Shown: positions 12,897-24,165 of the stretch, one piece after another | Layout: the number at the start of each line of letters is the position of its first letter | Position numbering within the stretch: position 1 is the first letter of the stretch | Origin: Amylostereum areolatum | Lineage: Eukaryota; Basidiomycota; Agaricomycetes; Russulales; Stereaceae | DNA: 64,000 bases | Direction: 5' to 3' | Assembly (NCBI GenBank): GCA_012932865.1 | Contig: SAXG01000001.1 | Coordinates: forward strand, 2,841,693 to 2,905,692 | Translations under genes and position numbers: made by a program | Notes under the pieces: model-generated | Told to the model about the DNA's origin: nothing | The model's database searches: none | What the model saw: only the letters and a program-made list of their open reading frames with translations

Positions 12897-13245
12897 TGCG
12901 AGTTGTTGATTGAGTTGGGTGAGGGGGGTTTGAGTGTGGGTTTGGGGGCGGCGAGGAGCGGCGGGAGTGTGGGAGCGAGGCGGGTGAGTGGGAAGATGAA
13001 GGGACGAAAGGAAAGGCGCGCCGTCCCTTTTATATGAACTCGCTGTGGCTGTGCCGCGGCGCGAATAAGGTTCTGTTGATCGGCGCGTCGACGCGTTTGT
13101 TGATTGCACGTGACGTTCAACGCGACGCGTCGGGGATTCGTATAAAAGGGACCCGCCTCTTCTCTCCATTTCCCCCACTCCGCCCTTTGCCCGCCCACCG
13201 CCCCGCAGCCCGCCACATCACTCAACCTTTACCACATCTCCATCA
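12897..13245. promoter_or_regulatory. Bidirectional H4/H3 promoter
   Basis: The interval between the two start codons has a TATA box facing each gene: ATATAAAAGGG (reverse strand, about 13026-13036) for H4 and TATAAAAGGG at 13141-13150 for H3. Between them lie two ACGCGT motifs (13091-13096 and 13125-13130), the MluI cell-cycle box bound by MBF-type factors in fungi. There is also a CACGTG E-box running into TGACGT at 13107-13116. Placing ACGCGT boxes centrally between histone genes suggests shared G1/S control. The motif matches are direct; the regulation is inference. Confidence 0.7.
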
Positions 13246-13780
13246 ATGGCCCGCACCAAGCAAACCGCCCGCAAGTCCACCGGTGGTAAGCATTCCTTGC
13301 CTTCTCAGCTCGGGCGTCGCTGACTTGGACTTTGCAGGCAAGGCGCCCCGCAAGCAGCTCGCTGCCAAGTCCTCCGCACGCAAGACGGCGGCGGCGACCG
13401 CGACGGGTGGTGTGAAGAAGCCCCATCGTTTCCGCCCGGGAACCGTCGCGCTCCGTGAAATCCGTCGCTACCAAAAGTCGACCGAGCTCCTCATCCGCAA
13501 GCTCCCCTTCCAACGCCTCGTCCGTGAAATCGCGCAGGATTTCAAGGTGCATTTTTTTACCCTGCTTTTGGCTCTGCTCCTGGTCCGCTTGCTTACGCCT
13601 GCCTTGTAGACGGATCTCCGCTTCCAATCCTCCGCCGTCATGGCGCTCCAGGAGGCCGCCGAAGCCTACCTCGTCTCCCTCTTCGAGGACACCAACCTTG
13701 CCGCTATCCACGCCAAGCGTGTCACCATTCAACCTAAAGATCTCGCTCTCGCCCGCCGTCTCCGTGGCGAGCGCTCATGA
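13246..13780 (+). CDS. H3: Histone H3 with an expanded tail segment
   Basis: Three exons. Exon 1 encodes [14 protein letters not shown], exon 2 runs from [10 protein letters not shown] to VREIAQDFK, and exon 3 from [16 protein letters not shown] to [10 protein letters not shown]. The globular domain is ordinary for a fungal H3, including [20 protein letters not shown]. The tail is unusual: between QLA and GGVKKPH it reads [14 protein letters not shown], three residues longer than the QLATKAARKSAPATGG arrangement of the common H3. The residue after K27 is Thr instead of Ser, and the K27-K36 spacing is changed. No stop or frameshift is present, and the splice sites are consensus (GTAAGC, GTGCAT). 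It is divergent from H4 and upstream of a methyltransferase-like gene. Confidence 0.96.
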
Positions 13781-14029
13781 GCTTCGTCGTTCACATTGTC
13801 GGGATTGTAGCCTTAGGAGCGGGTCGCTTGTATCAGACTGTACTATTTTAATATCTTTATCCATCTTTTTTTTCATTTCCCATGTCGTCTATTGAGAGTA
13901 AAATGCCTCGCCATTCGGGGGGATGTGCAGTGGTGAAAAAGAACCTGCCCTCAAGTTGGTCGTCGGTCACGTGGCAGTTTTGTTTATCGTCCAGCGTCAA
14001 TTTGAGCCGCTCGCTCAACGTCGACGGCC

Positions 14030-15729
14030 ATGTTCTACTATCTCTCCTTCCTTCGCCCACCACCGCTCACCGTCCAAAAAGGCTCCCCCGTGCTATTCAC
14101 TCCCCAAATATCCAACGATCTCCGCACCGAGCCCTACCCCTTTTCTGTCGACCTCTTCTACTACTGGTCCACACCCTCCAGTTCCACCCCCTCTCCTCGC
14201 GCCCTCACCAACCCCATAAAATTGACAACATGGCGCCAGGCGAACGCTTACAAAGAACTCTCGGTGCCCTCACCGCCCGGGGAGGGCGCATACACTCTGA
14301 TCCTGACCGCCCATCCCGCGCCAGATGCGCACATAATTGACTTGCGCAAGGTAGAGATCGAACGGATGGTGCTTGGAGTCGCGTCCATGCCTGTGGTGAT
14401 CGTAGGGAGACGACCGGTCGGGAAAGTCGCGAAACAGGAGGCGGTGGAGAGGTGTTTTCGGTTGGGGGATGCGAGGGAGGGGGAGGAGGAGAGCAGGCCG
14501 TTGGTGCTTAAGATCAAGGAGATGACTTCGTTTGATCTCGACAAGGTGAGCATATCTCCATCTTCGTGGGCGTGCGGCTCGCCTGGCGGACTCTTTTAAA
14601 ACACTGCATGTCACCGATCTTTGTTACACGGCACTCTGTTTTTTGCCACCTTTTCTGTGGACGATCTATGAAGGTCGTCGGGGACGCGGCTTTTCCTACG
14701 GGCGTCATCGACCCCCCCCCCCCCCCCCCCGTGATTGTCAACCTCCTCGGACTGTGCGACTTACGACCCTCAGCGTATAGAAACTCTGGGATAGTGGCGT
14801 CGGCCTCAGCGCATGGCTCGTGCAGCAAGTCCAAACCTCCGCCCTAAACTCATGTGCCCTCGTGGACCAGATGCGAGCCGCACTTTTTGGCACGCAATGC
14901 CGTGCCCTGGAGCTGGGTATGTCGTCTTTTCGGTTTGTCTCGTGAGAACGCGATCGGCGCTAACGAGGTTGGGTCACTACTGTAGGTGCTGGAACGGGCA
15001 TGGTCTCGCTCGTGCTGGCGGCGTTGCGCGAGGCGAAAGTTTGCGAGGACGAGCGGGTGACGAGGATATATGCGTCCGATTTGCGTGAGTCTTTCGTTCT
15101 ATCGTTGGTGATCTTTGAAAAGACATTGGACGCTGGATGGATTTGGTCAGCGTGGCAGGGCTGGGAGGGGTGTATATATTCTATCCGCGCTTCAGATGAT
15201 TGGGATTTGTTTGGGCGAGGGACGACAGAAGCGCCTTACTGACTGGGGCATCGTCTTGCAGCTTCGTCGATCGAGCTCATGGATCACAACATCCATGCAA
15301 ACGAGACGTTGTATCCTACCCACGCACCAGTGGCGATGACGCTGGACTGGGACGAAGACCTGCCTGCTGACGTGCAGCAGGTGGGGATGAACGAAGGCCT
15401 CGATGTTATCATGTATGCCCAGCCTTTTCGTCCATTTCTCCGTAGCTGACCTGTGAACTATTAGCTTGGCTGACGTGACCTACAACACCGCATCCTTCCC
15501 CTCGCTCGTCCGCACGCTTTCCGCCCTCCTCTCCCTCGCTTCACGCAACGCACCTTCCAAATTACCGCTCGTGCTGCTCGCTTACAAGGAGCGGGACCCG
15601 GCAGAACGGGAGCTGTGGGAAATGCTCCGGAGCGAGGCGCGCGTGGCGCTCGAGAAGGTCGGATCGTGCGCCGGCGCGGGAGGACAGGAGGTCGAAATAT
15701 GGATAGGAGGCAGGCTTTCTGGTCGGTGA
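14030..15729 (+). CDS. METTL21-like protein-lysine methyltransferase (Methyltransf_16 type)
   Basis: The start is MFYYLSFLRPPPLTVQ at 14030. After an N-terminal beta-rich region the exons join to give KLWDSGVGLSAWL, then ALELGAGTGMVSLVLAAL (SAM-binding motif I), IYASDL, a motif near SIELMDHNIHANETL, VILADVTYN, and a final block with LVLLAYKERDPAERELW. The WDSG, ELGAGTG and AYKERD landmarks are those of seven-beta-strand lysine methyltransferases of the METTL21/VCPKMT/EFM group, which modify translation factors and chaperones. The specific substrate cannot be read from sequence. Intron 1 (about 14546-14780) is unusually long at about 235 bp and contains an 18-20 base C run at about 14711-14730. 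Further introns lie at about 14915-14984, 15085-15260 and 15411-15463. Confidence 0.8.
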
Positions 15730-16692
15730 ACCATCGCACGGACATCGGCGTCGACACAGGTGCCATATCCACGTCGACTCCCGTCCTTGGCTCGCGCTGA
15801 CGACCCGCGTCGTGCTCCGTTTGTGTAGACACGATGAATAAGAGAGGCGGTCAAGCTGCATGACGCCCTTGTTCCGATCCATCGATTCCAAATCGTGCAG
15901 TTGCTGCACGCGTCCGTCATCCTGTGCCAACGACCTCCATTGCGCAGTTTCCGCTTATTCCGAGACGCACTATCCGCGCAAATCTCGCACTCGACGGGAG
16001 CCTGCTACGATAAGTAGGCGTTCTTTTTTCCCTTCTATCGTGGACGACCAGTAGAAATGACTGCGCGGGCGGCAGTATACTGCGGACGACCGAACAGGCT
16101 GTGAAGCCGAAGAACGCACCGCTGTGCAAACCGGGGCCTGGAGGGTTTGGTCAACTGTCGGGTCGGGGGCGGAAAGTGCAACTGCAAGGCATCGGGGGTG
16201 GATTGGGCGTAACTGCAAGCCGCAAGCGGGATGATGACCGGACGCGATGACGTGATCGGTTTTTAGATGTGGACCGTGACTGCCGGCGGGACGCGAAGTC
16301 TCAATCTGGTCTCAACCGAGTCTGAACCGAGGAACAAGTCGTGAAAGGACCAGCTGAGACCGCAATGGACGCCTATATCGCTGGGCGGTCGTTGCTCTAC
16401 TCATTAGTCGGTTCTCCTAGCCCTTGTCTCCTCTACTCTTCGGACTTGCCCCTCTTTTTATCTACCCCTTTCGTCCCAAGGAACCTCGCTGGCCCGAGTC
16501 CGCAGCACCGTGACAGTACCGCCCCCCTGGAAGTGGAACAGGTTCTCCCGGCTGGTCGCCTGCGCTTACTTATAACCTTGGCCGCTGGCTCGTCCACTCG
16601 TTCACACTTTCATCCCCCCTTTCCCTACTCCGCGCTCGACATCTACAACCAATTACATCGCCCGAGCATCCCCCCATACCTCCCTCACACAC
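15730..16692. other. Intergenic region with protease promoter
   Basis: About 960 bp without a convincing gene. The 3' end is pyrimidine-rich, as is common before basidiomycete starts. A TATAA at 16571-16575 lies 120 bp upstream of the protease ATG. Open frames on both strands are short and look like chance GC-driven frames. Confidence 0.45.
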
Positions 16693-18344
16693 ATGCGGTC
16701 ATTATCACTCCTACCCATCCCTCTCGTCGCCCTGGCCCTCGGCGACAGCGTCCTCGCCACGGACTCAATACCTTCAGGGCAACTACACGTACCTCTCGTC
16801 CGACGCGCGATCGCAAAGCGGACGGAGAAGGAGGCGGGCGAGGTGGCGAGGTGGCATAAGGAGCGGGCGGAGAACAAGTTCGGCAGCGGGTCCAGCATTT
16901 CGAAGCGTTCGTCGGGTTTCAATCTGTACGTCTTTCCTCTTCTCCTCTGTGACTGGGGCTCACCTTCACACTTCCGCGTAGTATCGGCAACCAGAACTCG
17001 GACACAAAGTGGGTTCGCGTCCTCCCGCGCCACGCGCCTGAGTCGCTGATCACATTCCTTCTTCGCTGCAGTTACTACGGCTCGATCGCCGTGGGCACCC
17101 CCGCCGTCGCGTACGATATCATCCTCGACACCGGCTCGGCGGATCTCTGGCTCGCGGATAACAACTGCGCTGACTGCGACACCGATCTTGTCAAGTACGA
17201 CTCATCCACGTCATCGTCGTTCGCAAACGTGTCGGGCACGTTTGAGATCACATACGGAAGCGGGCAAGCGAGTGGCTCCTTGGCGAGCGACATCGTGCAG
17301 CTCGCGGGGATGGAGGTGAATAATCAAGTTTTCGGTACGTACTTCGGTTGCCTGTGGGTGCCAAGGAGGTCACTCACTGTGCTGTGTAGGTGTATGCAAT
17401 ACGTTCTCCAGCGGCCTCGTCGATGCCCCTGTATCGGGCCTGCTCGGACTCGGGTGGAAGGGCATCTCGTCGTCCGGCGCGACGCCGCTCTGGCAGACGC
17501 TCTACGAGTCGAACGCGCTCGACTCGCCCCTGATGGCCTTCCAGCTCACGCGTTATCAAAACGCGTCCAACGCGAACACGCTCGAGCCCGGCGGCACGTT
17601 CACCCTTGGCGCCGTCAATTCGTCGCTGTACACGGGGGACATCGATTATCAGGACCTTGCGGACAGCACCGGGTACTGGACGGTGCAGCTCTCGAACGTC
17701 TCCGTGAACGGCGCGACGCTCGACGTGGGCAGCGGCTCGGCGAGCTATGCTATCGTCGACACCGGCACCACCCTTGTCGGAGGCCCGAGCGACCAGATCG
17801 CGGCGCTGTACGCGCAGATCCCGAATTCGGCGGCGTTGACCGGGGATTATGACGGGTATTACAGCTTCCGTGAGTCGCATGCTTTCTCCTCTCCCTTTTC
17901 TGTATGGTGGAGCTGACCCGTGTCCCGGCAGCATGCGACACGGACGTGTCGATCTCGCTCTCCTTCGGCGGACCTTCGTGGCCGATCGCCGCCTCCGACT
18001 TCGTGTTCAACCGCCTATCCCAATCCTCCTGCGTCGGCGCCTTCTTCGTGTTCTCCACCTCGTCCTCGAGCTCCCCGCAGTGGATCCTCGGCGACACCTT
18101 CCTCAAGAACGTGTACTCCGTCTTCCGCGCGAGCCCGGCGTCCGTCGGGTTCGCGTCGCTCAGCGCGCAGGCGTTGGCGGAGAACGGCGCGATCGGGACC
18201 GCGCCGACGCCGACGATTGGGAGCGTCAGCGCGAGCGTGACGGGCACCGGAGACACGCGCTTGAACGGCGCTGGTCGCGTCGGCGCAGGCGCGTGGTTGA
18301 CCGCCGCAGGTGCGGCGGGGGCGTTGGGCGCGGTGCTTCTTTGA
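16693..18344 (+). CDS. Secreted, probably GPI-anchored pepsin-like aspartic protease (A1 family), paralogue 2
   Basis: Signal peptide MRSLSLLPIPLVALALGDSV, a basic propeptide, then a tiny exon (IGNQNSDT) and YYGSIAVGTPAVAYDIILDT with catalytic DTGSADLW. The second catalytic block is YAIVDTGTTLVGG. The C-terminus has ILGDTFLKNVYSVFR, a Ser/Thr linker (TPTIGSVSASVTGTG) and the hydrophobic end AAGAAGALGAVLL, fitting a GPI signal. Introns lie at about 16926-16980, 17010-17071, 17333-17390 and 17872-17931, the same positions as in the 6597-8246 paralogue. Both active-site aspartates are intact. Expected location is the plasma membrane or wall; substrate unknown. Confidence 0.93.
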
Positions 18345-19091
18345 GCCGCTCGACGCTGTTTTGGGGGGTTTGCTGGCTCTTGGTTTGAGAAGTGGAACCG
18401 GATTTGTGTATCTATAGTCATTTTTTCCTCGTCTGCCTCGCTCTCGTTTCTTCCGTCACGTTACGACACCGTCTCCTTTCATGCATCTTGTGAATGGTTC
18501 ACGACTTCTCGCGCTACGCACACACATCATCGTCACCGTCATCATCATCAATACTGTACATACACATACCGCATACGCTCGCTCGGACTCCCTGCTTTCG
18601 CACATTACCTACTTACATCGATATCAATCAATAACCTAGTTGCTTAGACGCATTGGATGAATCGCATTCGTGGGTATGACAGCGTATCGCTCAACCACAG
18701 AAACAGTCACTAAAGGCCCTGTGTTTCTGCTTATGAGCAGACCACAGTGCCACACGGTGACAGTGGTCGAACTGTCGTCGTCGATGAGGCCGTGGCAAGA
18801 GACCGGGTATGCCGGGCCGACGGAGATGAGAGTTTCCCAAACAGGCAACAGGGGCCGGGTATACGGTCGACGAGCGACCCCGTGGGGTGTCTGCTGGCCT
18901 GCATCTGCCTCCCCGCGTCCCCAGGAAAAACATTTCGACCAGGTCTGCGAGCTACCATGGCGAGTTGGGGACTCACACCGACGCCGGCGCCGGTCGAGGG
19001 ACAGCCTCGAAACTACTATATCAACCAGCCTTCTTTTTCCACTCGCGGCTCTTCCCTCGACCACCCAATTGCTTGACTCAAGCCGCACGCC
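18345..19091. other. Intergenic region upstream of the sugar transporter
   Basis: It includes an AT-richer stretch with ATCATC repeats (about 18525-18552) and the presumed transporter promoter. Open frames here (for example 18636-19376 on the minus strand) run into the transporter gene antisense and show no domain. I treat them as chance frames. Confidence 0.45.
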
Positions 19092-21188
19092 ATGAACACC
19101 GACGACGTCGTCGCGCTCGCCACACGCAGAGAAGACCTCGCCGCTGGAAAACGCACCGGCGTCGAGGGACTCGTCACCAGTCCGCGTCTGCTTCGTATTG
19201 GGCTCATCGCGGCGTTGGGCGGACTGAACTATGGTTACGAGTGCGCCTTCAACCCCCCCTGCGAAGTTCGGTGTGTGGACGGCTGACGGCGATTGGATGG
19301 ATGTGTGTAGACAGGGCTCGTATGCCCAGGTCCTCGTTATGCCTTCCTTCACGGACGACCCCCGCTTTTCACACATCGCGAACGACTCTTCTTACAAGGG
19401 ATGGACGGTATCCACCCTCGCCCTGGGCGGTTGGCTAGGCGCGCTCATCAATGGTTACTTTCTCGGAAAGTTGGGCCGTCGATGGGCCATTTGTGTGGCT
19501 TCGTTCGTCTGTCTGTTAGGAGGAGCTCTCACCACGGTGCGTTGCCCTTCAAGGTTCGCGTCTTCATGCAGCGTTTCTGACGATTTTGGAATGTTCAAGG
19601 CGGCGATGAACCCTGACTATATCTTCGCCGGTCGTTTCTTTATCGGACTTTCCGTCGGGATGATGTCCACGGCCGTGCCAACCTTCTTGTCTGAGGTTCG
19701 CACCCCCTTTCCCTTTTTCACGTGACGCCGATATACCCCCACCCCCCAGCTCTCACCGGCCGAGATCCGCGGAACCACCGTTGGTCTCTTCCAACTCGCG
19801 GTCACCTTTGGTATCTTCGTCTCCTACTGGATTGGGTGAGTCTGAGCGCCGGTTCCCCCATCACGAACGGGCTGAGCACCTGACCGCGTCTTTTACGTAG
19901 GTACGGCACGAGCTTTATCAGCGATACCAACTCCGTGTCCTGGCGCATCCCACTCGCGGTACAATGTATCCCTGCCATCATGCTCATGTTTGGCGTCTGG
20001 CTCGTGCCCGAGTCACCCCGTCACCTGGTCAACATCGGACAAGACGACAAGGCGCGCGCTGTGCTTGCGTATGTGCGCAACGTCCCCTCCGACGACGAGT
20101 GCGTCCCCCCCCCGGTTCAGAAGCATCTAGATTCCGACCCTGACGTTTTGTGGATAGGCTGACGAACATCGAGTTCCTCGAGATCAAGGCCGAGTCTATC
20201 TTCGAGAAGGAGATCGTCGCGGAGCGCTACCCGCACCTCGTCGGGCGTGGCGCGTGGACGGACGTCAAGATCGAGCTCCTCGAGATGACGATGCTCTTCC
20301 GGTCGTGGGACATCTTCAAGCGGACGGCGACCGGAGGACTCACGATGTTCTTCCAACAATGGACCGGGATCGACGCCATCGTCAAGTGCGTTTCCTACCC
20401 CAACTTCGACGTGTAGCACGCACTCACGCTCGCTGTGACTGTAGCTACGCGCCAACGATCTTCCAGAGCATCGGCCTGACGAACAACACGACCTCGCTGC
20501 TCGCCTCGGGCGTCGTCGGCGCGATCACCTTCGTCGCGACCTTCCCCGCCCTCCAATGGATCGACAAAGCCGGCCGTCGCACGCTCATGCTCGCCGGCGC
20601 GACGGGCATGCTGCTCATGCTCGTGCTCGTCTCCGCGCTCTCCGCGTCGTTCGCGGACGACTGGGTGAACCACCGCGCCGCGTCCTGGGTCACCGTCGTC
20701 TGCATTTGGGTGTACATCGGCAACTTCGCGTACTCGTGGGGCCCGACGTCGTGGTGCGTCATCTCGGAGATCTTCCCGCTGTCCCTGCGCGGGCCGGGCG
20801 TCGCGTTTTCCGCCTCGTCCAACTGGGTGCGTCTTTCCTTCCATGCCCTTGTTCATCTGTGAGGGTCGGTGACTGACGAAACGTGATTCACGGGCAGATG
20901 AACAATTTCGTGGTGTCGTACACGGTCCCGATCATGCTCGAGAGGATCCGGTGGCGGACGTACGTCGTCTTCATCTGCACGCTGTTCGTCGGCATCCTCT
21001 GGGTCCTCTTCCTCCTGCCCGAGACGCGCGGCAAGTCGCTCGAGGAGATGGACCTCGTGTTCCACTCACACGCGGGCGCGGAGGACATCGCGCGCATGGC
21101 GCGGATTGTGCGCGAGTTGGGGCTGCGTGACGGGTCGAGGCCGGGAAGCGTTGATGAGAAGGACGTCGACGCGGCGGAGAAGGCGTGA
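19092..21188 (+). CDS. MFS sugar transporter
   Basis: Start MNTDDVVALATRREDL. Exons join to GGLNYGYEQGSYAQVLVM (TM1 with the sugar-porter GYxQG motif), GWLGALINGYFLGKLGRRW, PDYIFAGRFFIGLSVG, LSPAEIRGTTVGLFQLAV, WLVPESPRHLV (PESPR), FFQQWTGIDAIVNYAPTIF (QQxxGI-NYY-type motif), WIDKAGRRTLM and LPETRGKSLEEMD (PETKG-type). About 12 membrane segments can be traced. These are the landmarks of the sugar porter family (general substrate transporter). Short introns occur at about 19249-19311, 19536-19600, 19696-19749, 19836-19900, 20101-20157, 20384-20444 and 20826-20897. No breaks were seen. It probably imports hexoses or related polyols at the plasma membrane; the exact substrate is not deducible. 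Confidence 0.92.
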
Positions 21189-22082
21189 GCGCTTGAGCGG
21201 GATGTGGGCGTCTCGATTGTTAGGTTCTTGTTGTTATATTGTCCTTTTGTCTCTTCTGCCACTGACGTCCACCACACATTCCCAGTCTACCATCTGTATC
21301 TTTTACTGACTGCGTTGTGCTTTAGCATTATGCAACTATGCAAGGAGAAACATTGGAAGGTTTGGGCTATTTACTTGGCAATGATGTCATCCGGGAAGTG
21401 CCGGAGGTTCAACGTGCTTAGGTAACACCTTACGGTGTCGAGTCCGCCAACTTACACACTCGCCTTCGTCGTCGTATTTGCCGCTTCTCAATCCGAAGCT
21501 TTCTGGTCCGCTATATATTCACCACGCCCATAAATACCGATACGCTCGACCCGCCATAGCTCTGCGGTTGTAAGCCAGCCAAGCCTCCGCGGGGCGGACT
21601 ACCGCGTTTCGAGAGCTTGACACCGCACTTCTTCCCCGAACTTCTTTCAGCTGACGTTTCCGATGGCCATCAACGACGGCGCTCTGGAGTACGGAAGGAT
21701 GGACGAAAGCGCCGTTTGAAGTCGAGCCCGCGCGGGATGCTTATCGGCGTGTCTGTGCGGGACCGCATTTCGCCGCCCGTTCGCGCGAGTCGCCGACGCT
21801 TGTTCCGCACTGGAGCACTGGCTTTAGTGCGCATGGCGTGCGCTCGAGCCTCGGAGGACGAACGGAAGGGTCGACGTGGGAGGGTGCGATAGGAGAGAAG
21901 TGCTGGGGGGAATCCAGCCACACGGCGGCGTATCAGAGAAGCGTGCGGGTACGACGTCTTCGAGCGCGATTGGAGTGCGACGTGGATTATTTTCTTCGCT
22001 GACGTGCAGTTCGCCGGGCGCTCCACAGCTTTACCATTCATTTCTTCTTGCCAATTCCTGTTCACTTCTAGGACCGGCCGGA
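21189..22082. other. Intergenic region with no gene seen
   Basis: About 900 bp of transporter 3' flank and glycosyltransferase 5' flank. Overlapping open frames on both strands at 21617-22236 share no recognised domain. Confidence 0.4.
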
Positions 22083-22088
22083 GTATAA
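22083..22088 (+). promoter_or_regulatory. TATA box of the GT18-like gene
   Basis: TATAAA within GGAGTATAAAGCC lies 63 bp before the chosen ATG at 22151, a spacing that fits a short 5' leader and supports that start. Confidence 0.5.
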
Positions 22089-22150
22089 AGCCTCGCTCGC
22101 GTTTGCGGCGGTTATCTGCGCGCCCGTCCCCGTCCTTTTCTCTCCGTACC

Positions 22151-24148
22151 ATGTTCAAACCCATCCACGATCTATGTCGTCTTTCTCCCCGCGTGGTACA
22201 GGTAGGCGCTGTCCTTCTCTTCGCATGGCTGAGCATGCTCTACCTGCTCGCGGCGAACGAGGCGCTCTTTTACGGCGGGTCGGAAGTCGTTTTTGGTGCC
22301 ATTCGAAGACATACACCGTTCGTCGCAAGCTTCAAATTGGACGGTCTGGAGCAAACGGAGGCGCCGCAACTGAGGGTTTCTCCGGCCCTGTTCCCCGATT
22401 TTTTGGATGTTCCAAGGGGGGACGGAAGGCATCGATGGGAGGGCGAGAATAACAAGGCTATCGCGAACCTTTTTCTTTGTACGGGCACTGGGACGTGCGG
22501 GGCGAAGCAGGTATGTATCTCGTCTCGTCTACCTTTCCATCGTCGTTCTGACGTCTTTTTCAGGAGAAAGGTCTGTTTTTCGAGTTCTTCCGGAGCGCTG
22601 GCTCACGCATGTTGTGGCAGTCGTCATCTTGTCGTCGTTTCACTTCAGAGGGGGCCACGATGGGTGGACGAGCGGCGAGGATGTTTGGTGCGTTCTTGCC
22701 TGTCGTACTTTTGTGCGATCATCCTGACCATGTATCCGTATAAAGGGCGCGTTCGGTAGTAAGTATGCACTACATTCTCTCCGCATATATGCTTATGTTC
22801 TTCCAGATTAACGGATTGGATGCCCTGGGGTATACGTACCTCTTCGCCTCCAGCTGTCGACCACACGCGTGAGTGGCCTCCGCCGTCTGCTCATAAAAAA
22901 ACATACCGTGTGACTCACGAACAACCAAACGACGTCATCTTTTCCAGTCCGGCTGTATCAAATGTTCCCTTCACTCGTCACCGCCGTGTTCATGGAAGAA
23001 TCCGAGCAAACGGCCTGCTGGAACGACGACGTCACATGCGTCAAATCCGGACACAACCCGCTCGGACTCCCTAATCTGGAAGGTCGAGTCGCCTTTTGCA
23101 GCCCCTTCCATTCGTGCTAACCCCAAACAATCAACAGATCCTCGCGTTCGCCTTCTGGCCTGGGCCCAAAGGGCCCCCTCGGTGCGCCTTTGGACACTCG
23201 GCCCGGAGCCGTACGGACCCGCCGAGGGCGTCTATCTCGGCTACAGCATCGAGCGGTCCTGCGCCCAAACACCCTTCGTCCCGCATCTCTCCCGCTCGCG
23301 CGCCGCGCCGCGCGCATACGTCCTCGCCAAACGCCTCGAATACCTCGTCGGCGCGTGGCCGCGTGAGTTCTTCGCGCAAGCTGCGAGGGAGAATGGGGTA
23401 CAGTTCGTGCTGGGTGCGGACGAGGGGGAAGAGAAGGGGAAGGTAGAGAAGTGGATGCCTGAGGGAACGGTGAACTTCGGGCTGTTGGATCAGGGGAGGT
23501 TCGTGGGGGAGCTGTCGAGGAGTGCGTTGCTCATCGGCGTGGGGCGGCCTTCAACGTGCGTATATAACCCCTTTTTTCGTCCGGTGGAGGGTTAGATTTT
23601 TGATCGGCTTGTGAATGCAGCTCTCCGACGCCGTACGAGGCGCTGTGTCTCGGAGTGCCGTTCTTGAACCCCATCTTCAATGTGCGTTCATTTCGTCACT
23701 TGCGCTATACCGCTCGCGGATCCGTGCTCATGGTTAATCCACGGGCGCAGTGGGATCGTAACGACCCGACAGACCGCACGAAGTGGGACGCACAGCATGG
23801 CCTCGCGAAGTACCTCGACCCGCCGTATGTCTATAATGTTTTCGCGGGTGACCGGGAGGGCTTTGTGAACGCCGTACGCGAGGCCGCGGGAAACCCTATC
23901 GATAGGTACGTCTCGTCTCAACCTTTCCTTAACATGCACCTGCGCTGACGGATTTTGTTTTGGACAGCTTTGTATTGGAGCGTATGCAGCTCCCTTCCGT
24001 GATCGCGCGGTTGGAAAAAATCTTGGAGAGGGATTATTATGCGGAGGCGGAGGCATTGTTGGCGAGGAGGAGGGTGGGAGCGGATGCGGGACCCGTGAGT
24101 GATCCTAGCCCTCTTCAATGGATGTATGAAGCTGAAATGTGTTGCTGA
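22151..24148 (+). CDS. GT18-like glycosyltransferase, type II membrane protein
   Basis: The N-terminus has a short cytosolic stretch and a signal anchor (VVQVGAVLLFAWLSMLYLLA). Conserved blocks are VILSSFHFRGGHDGWTSGED, then GLDALGYTYLFA, ALFMEES-like AVFMEESEQTACWNDD, KSGHNPLGLPN, WTLGPEPYGPAEGVYLGYSI, LLIGVGRPSLSPTPYEALCL and GVPFLNPI, ending near EKILERDYYAEAEALL. The GRPSLSPTPYEAL...PFLNP region resembles the nucleotide-sugar site of family 18 (MGAT5-like) enzymes, which also occur in agaricomycetes. A 10-nt micro-exon (22746-22755) is needed to join VW to the next exon as WARSINGLDALG. The join near 22863-22950 is not fully clean. The last intron may be retained (stop at 24148) or spliced (stop at 24165). 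Golgi location is inferred. Confidence 0.7.
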
Positions 24149-24165
24149 CAGTCTTTCACTTTGTG

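Noticed and set aside
18636..19376. Minus-strand open frame of 246 residues
   Set aside because: Lies antisense to the sugar transporter start and has no recognisable feature.
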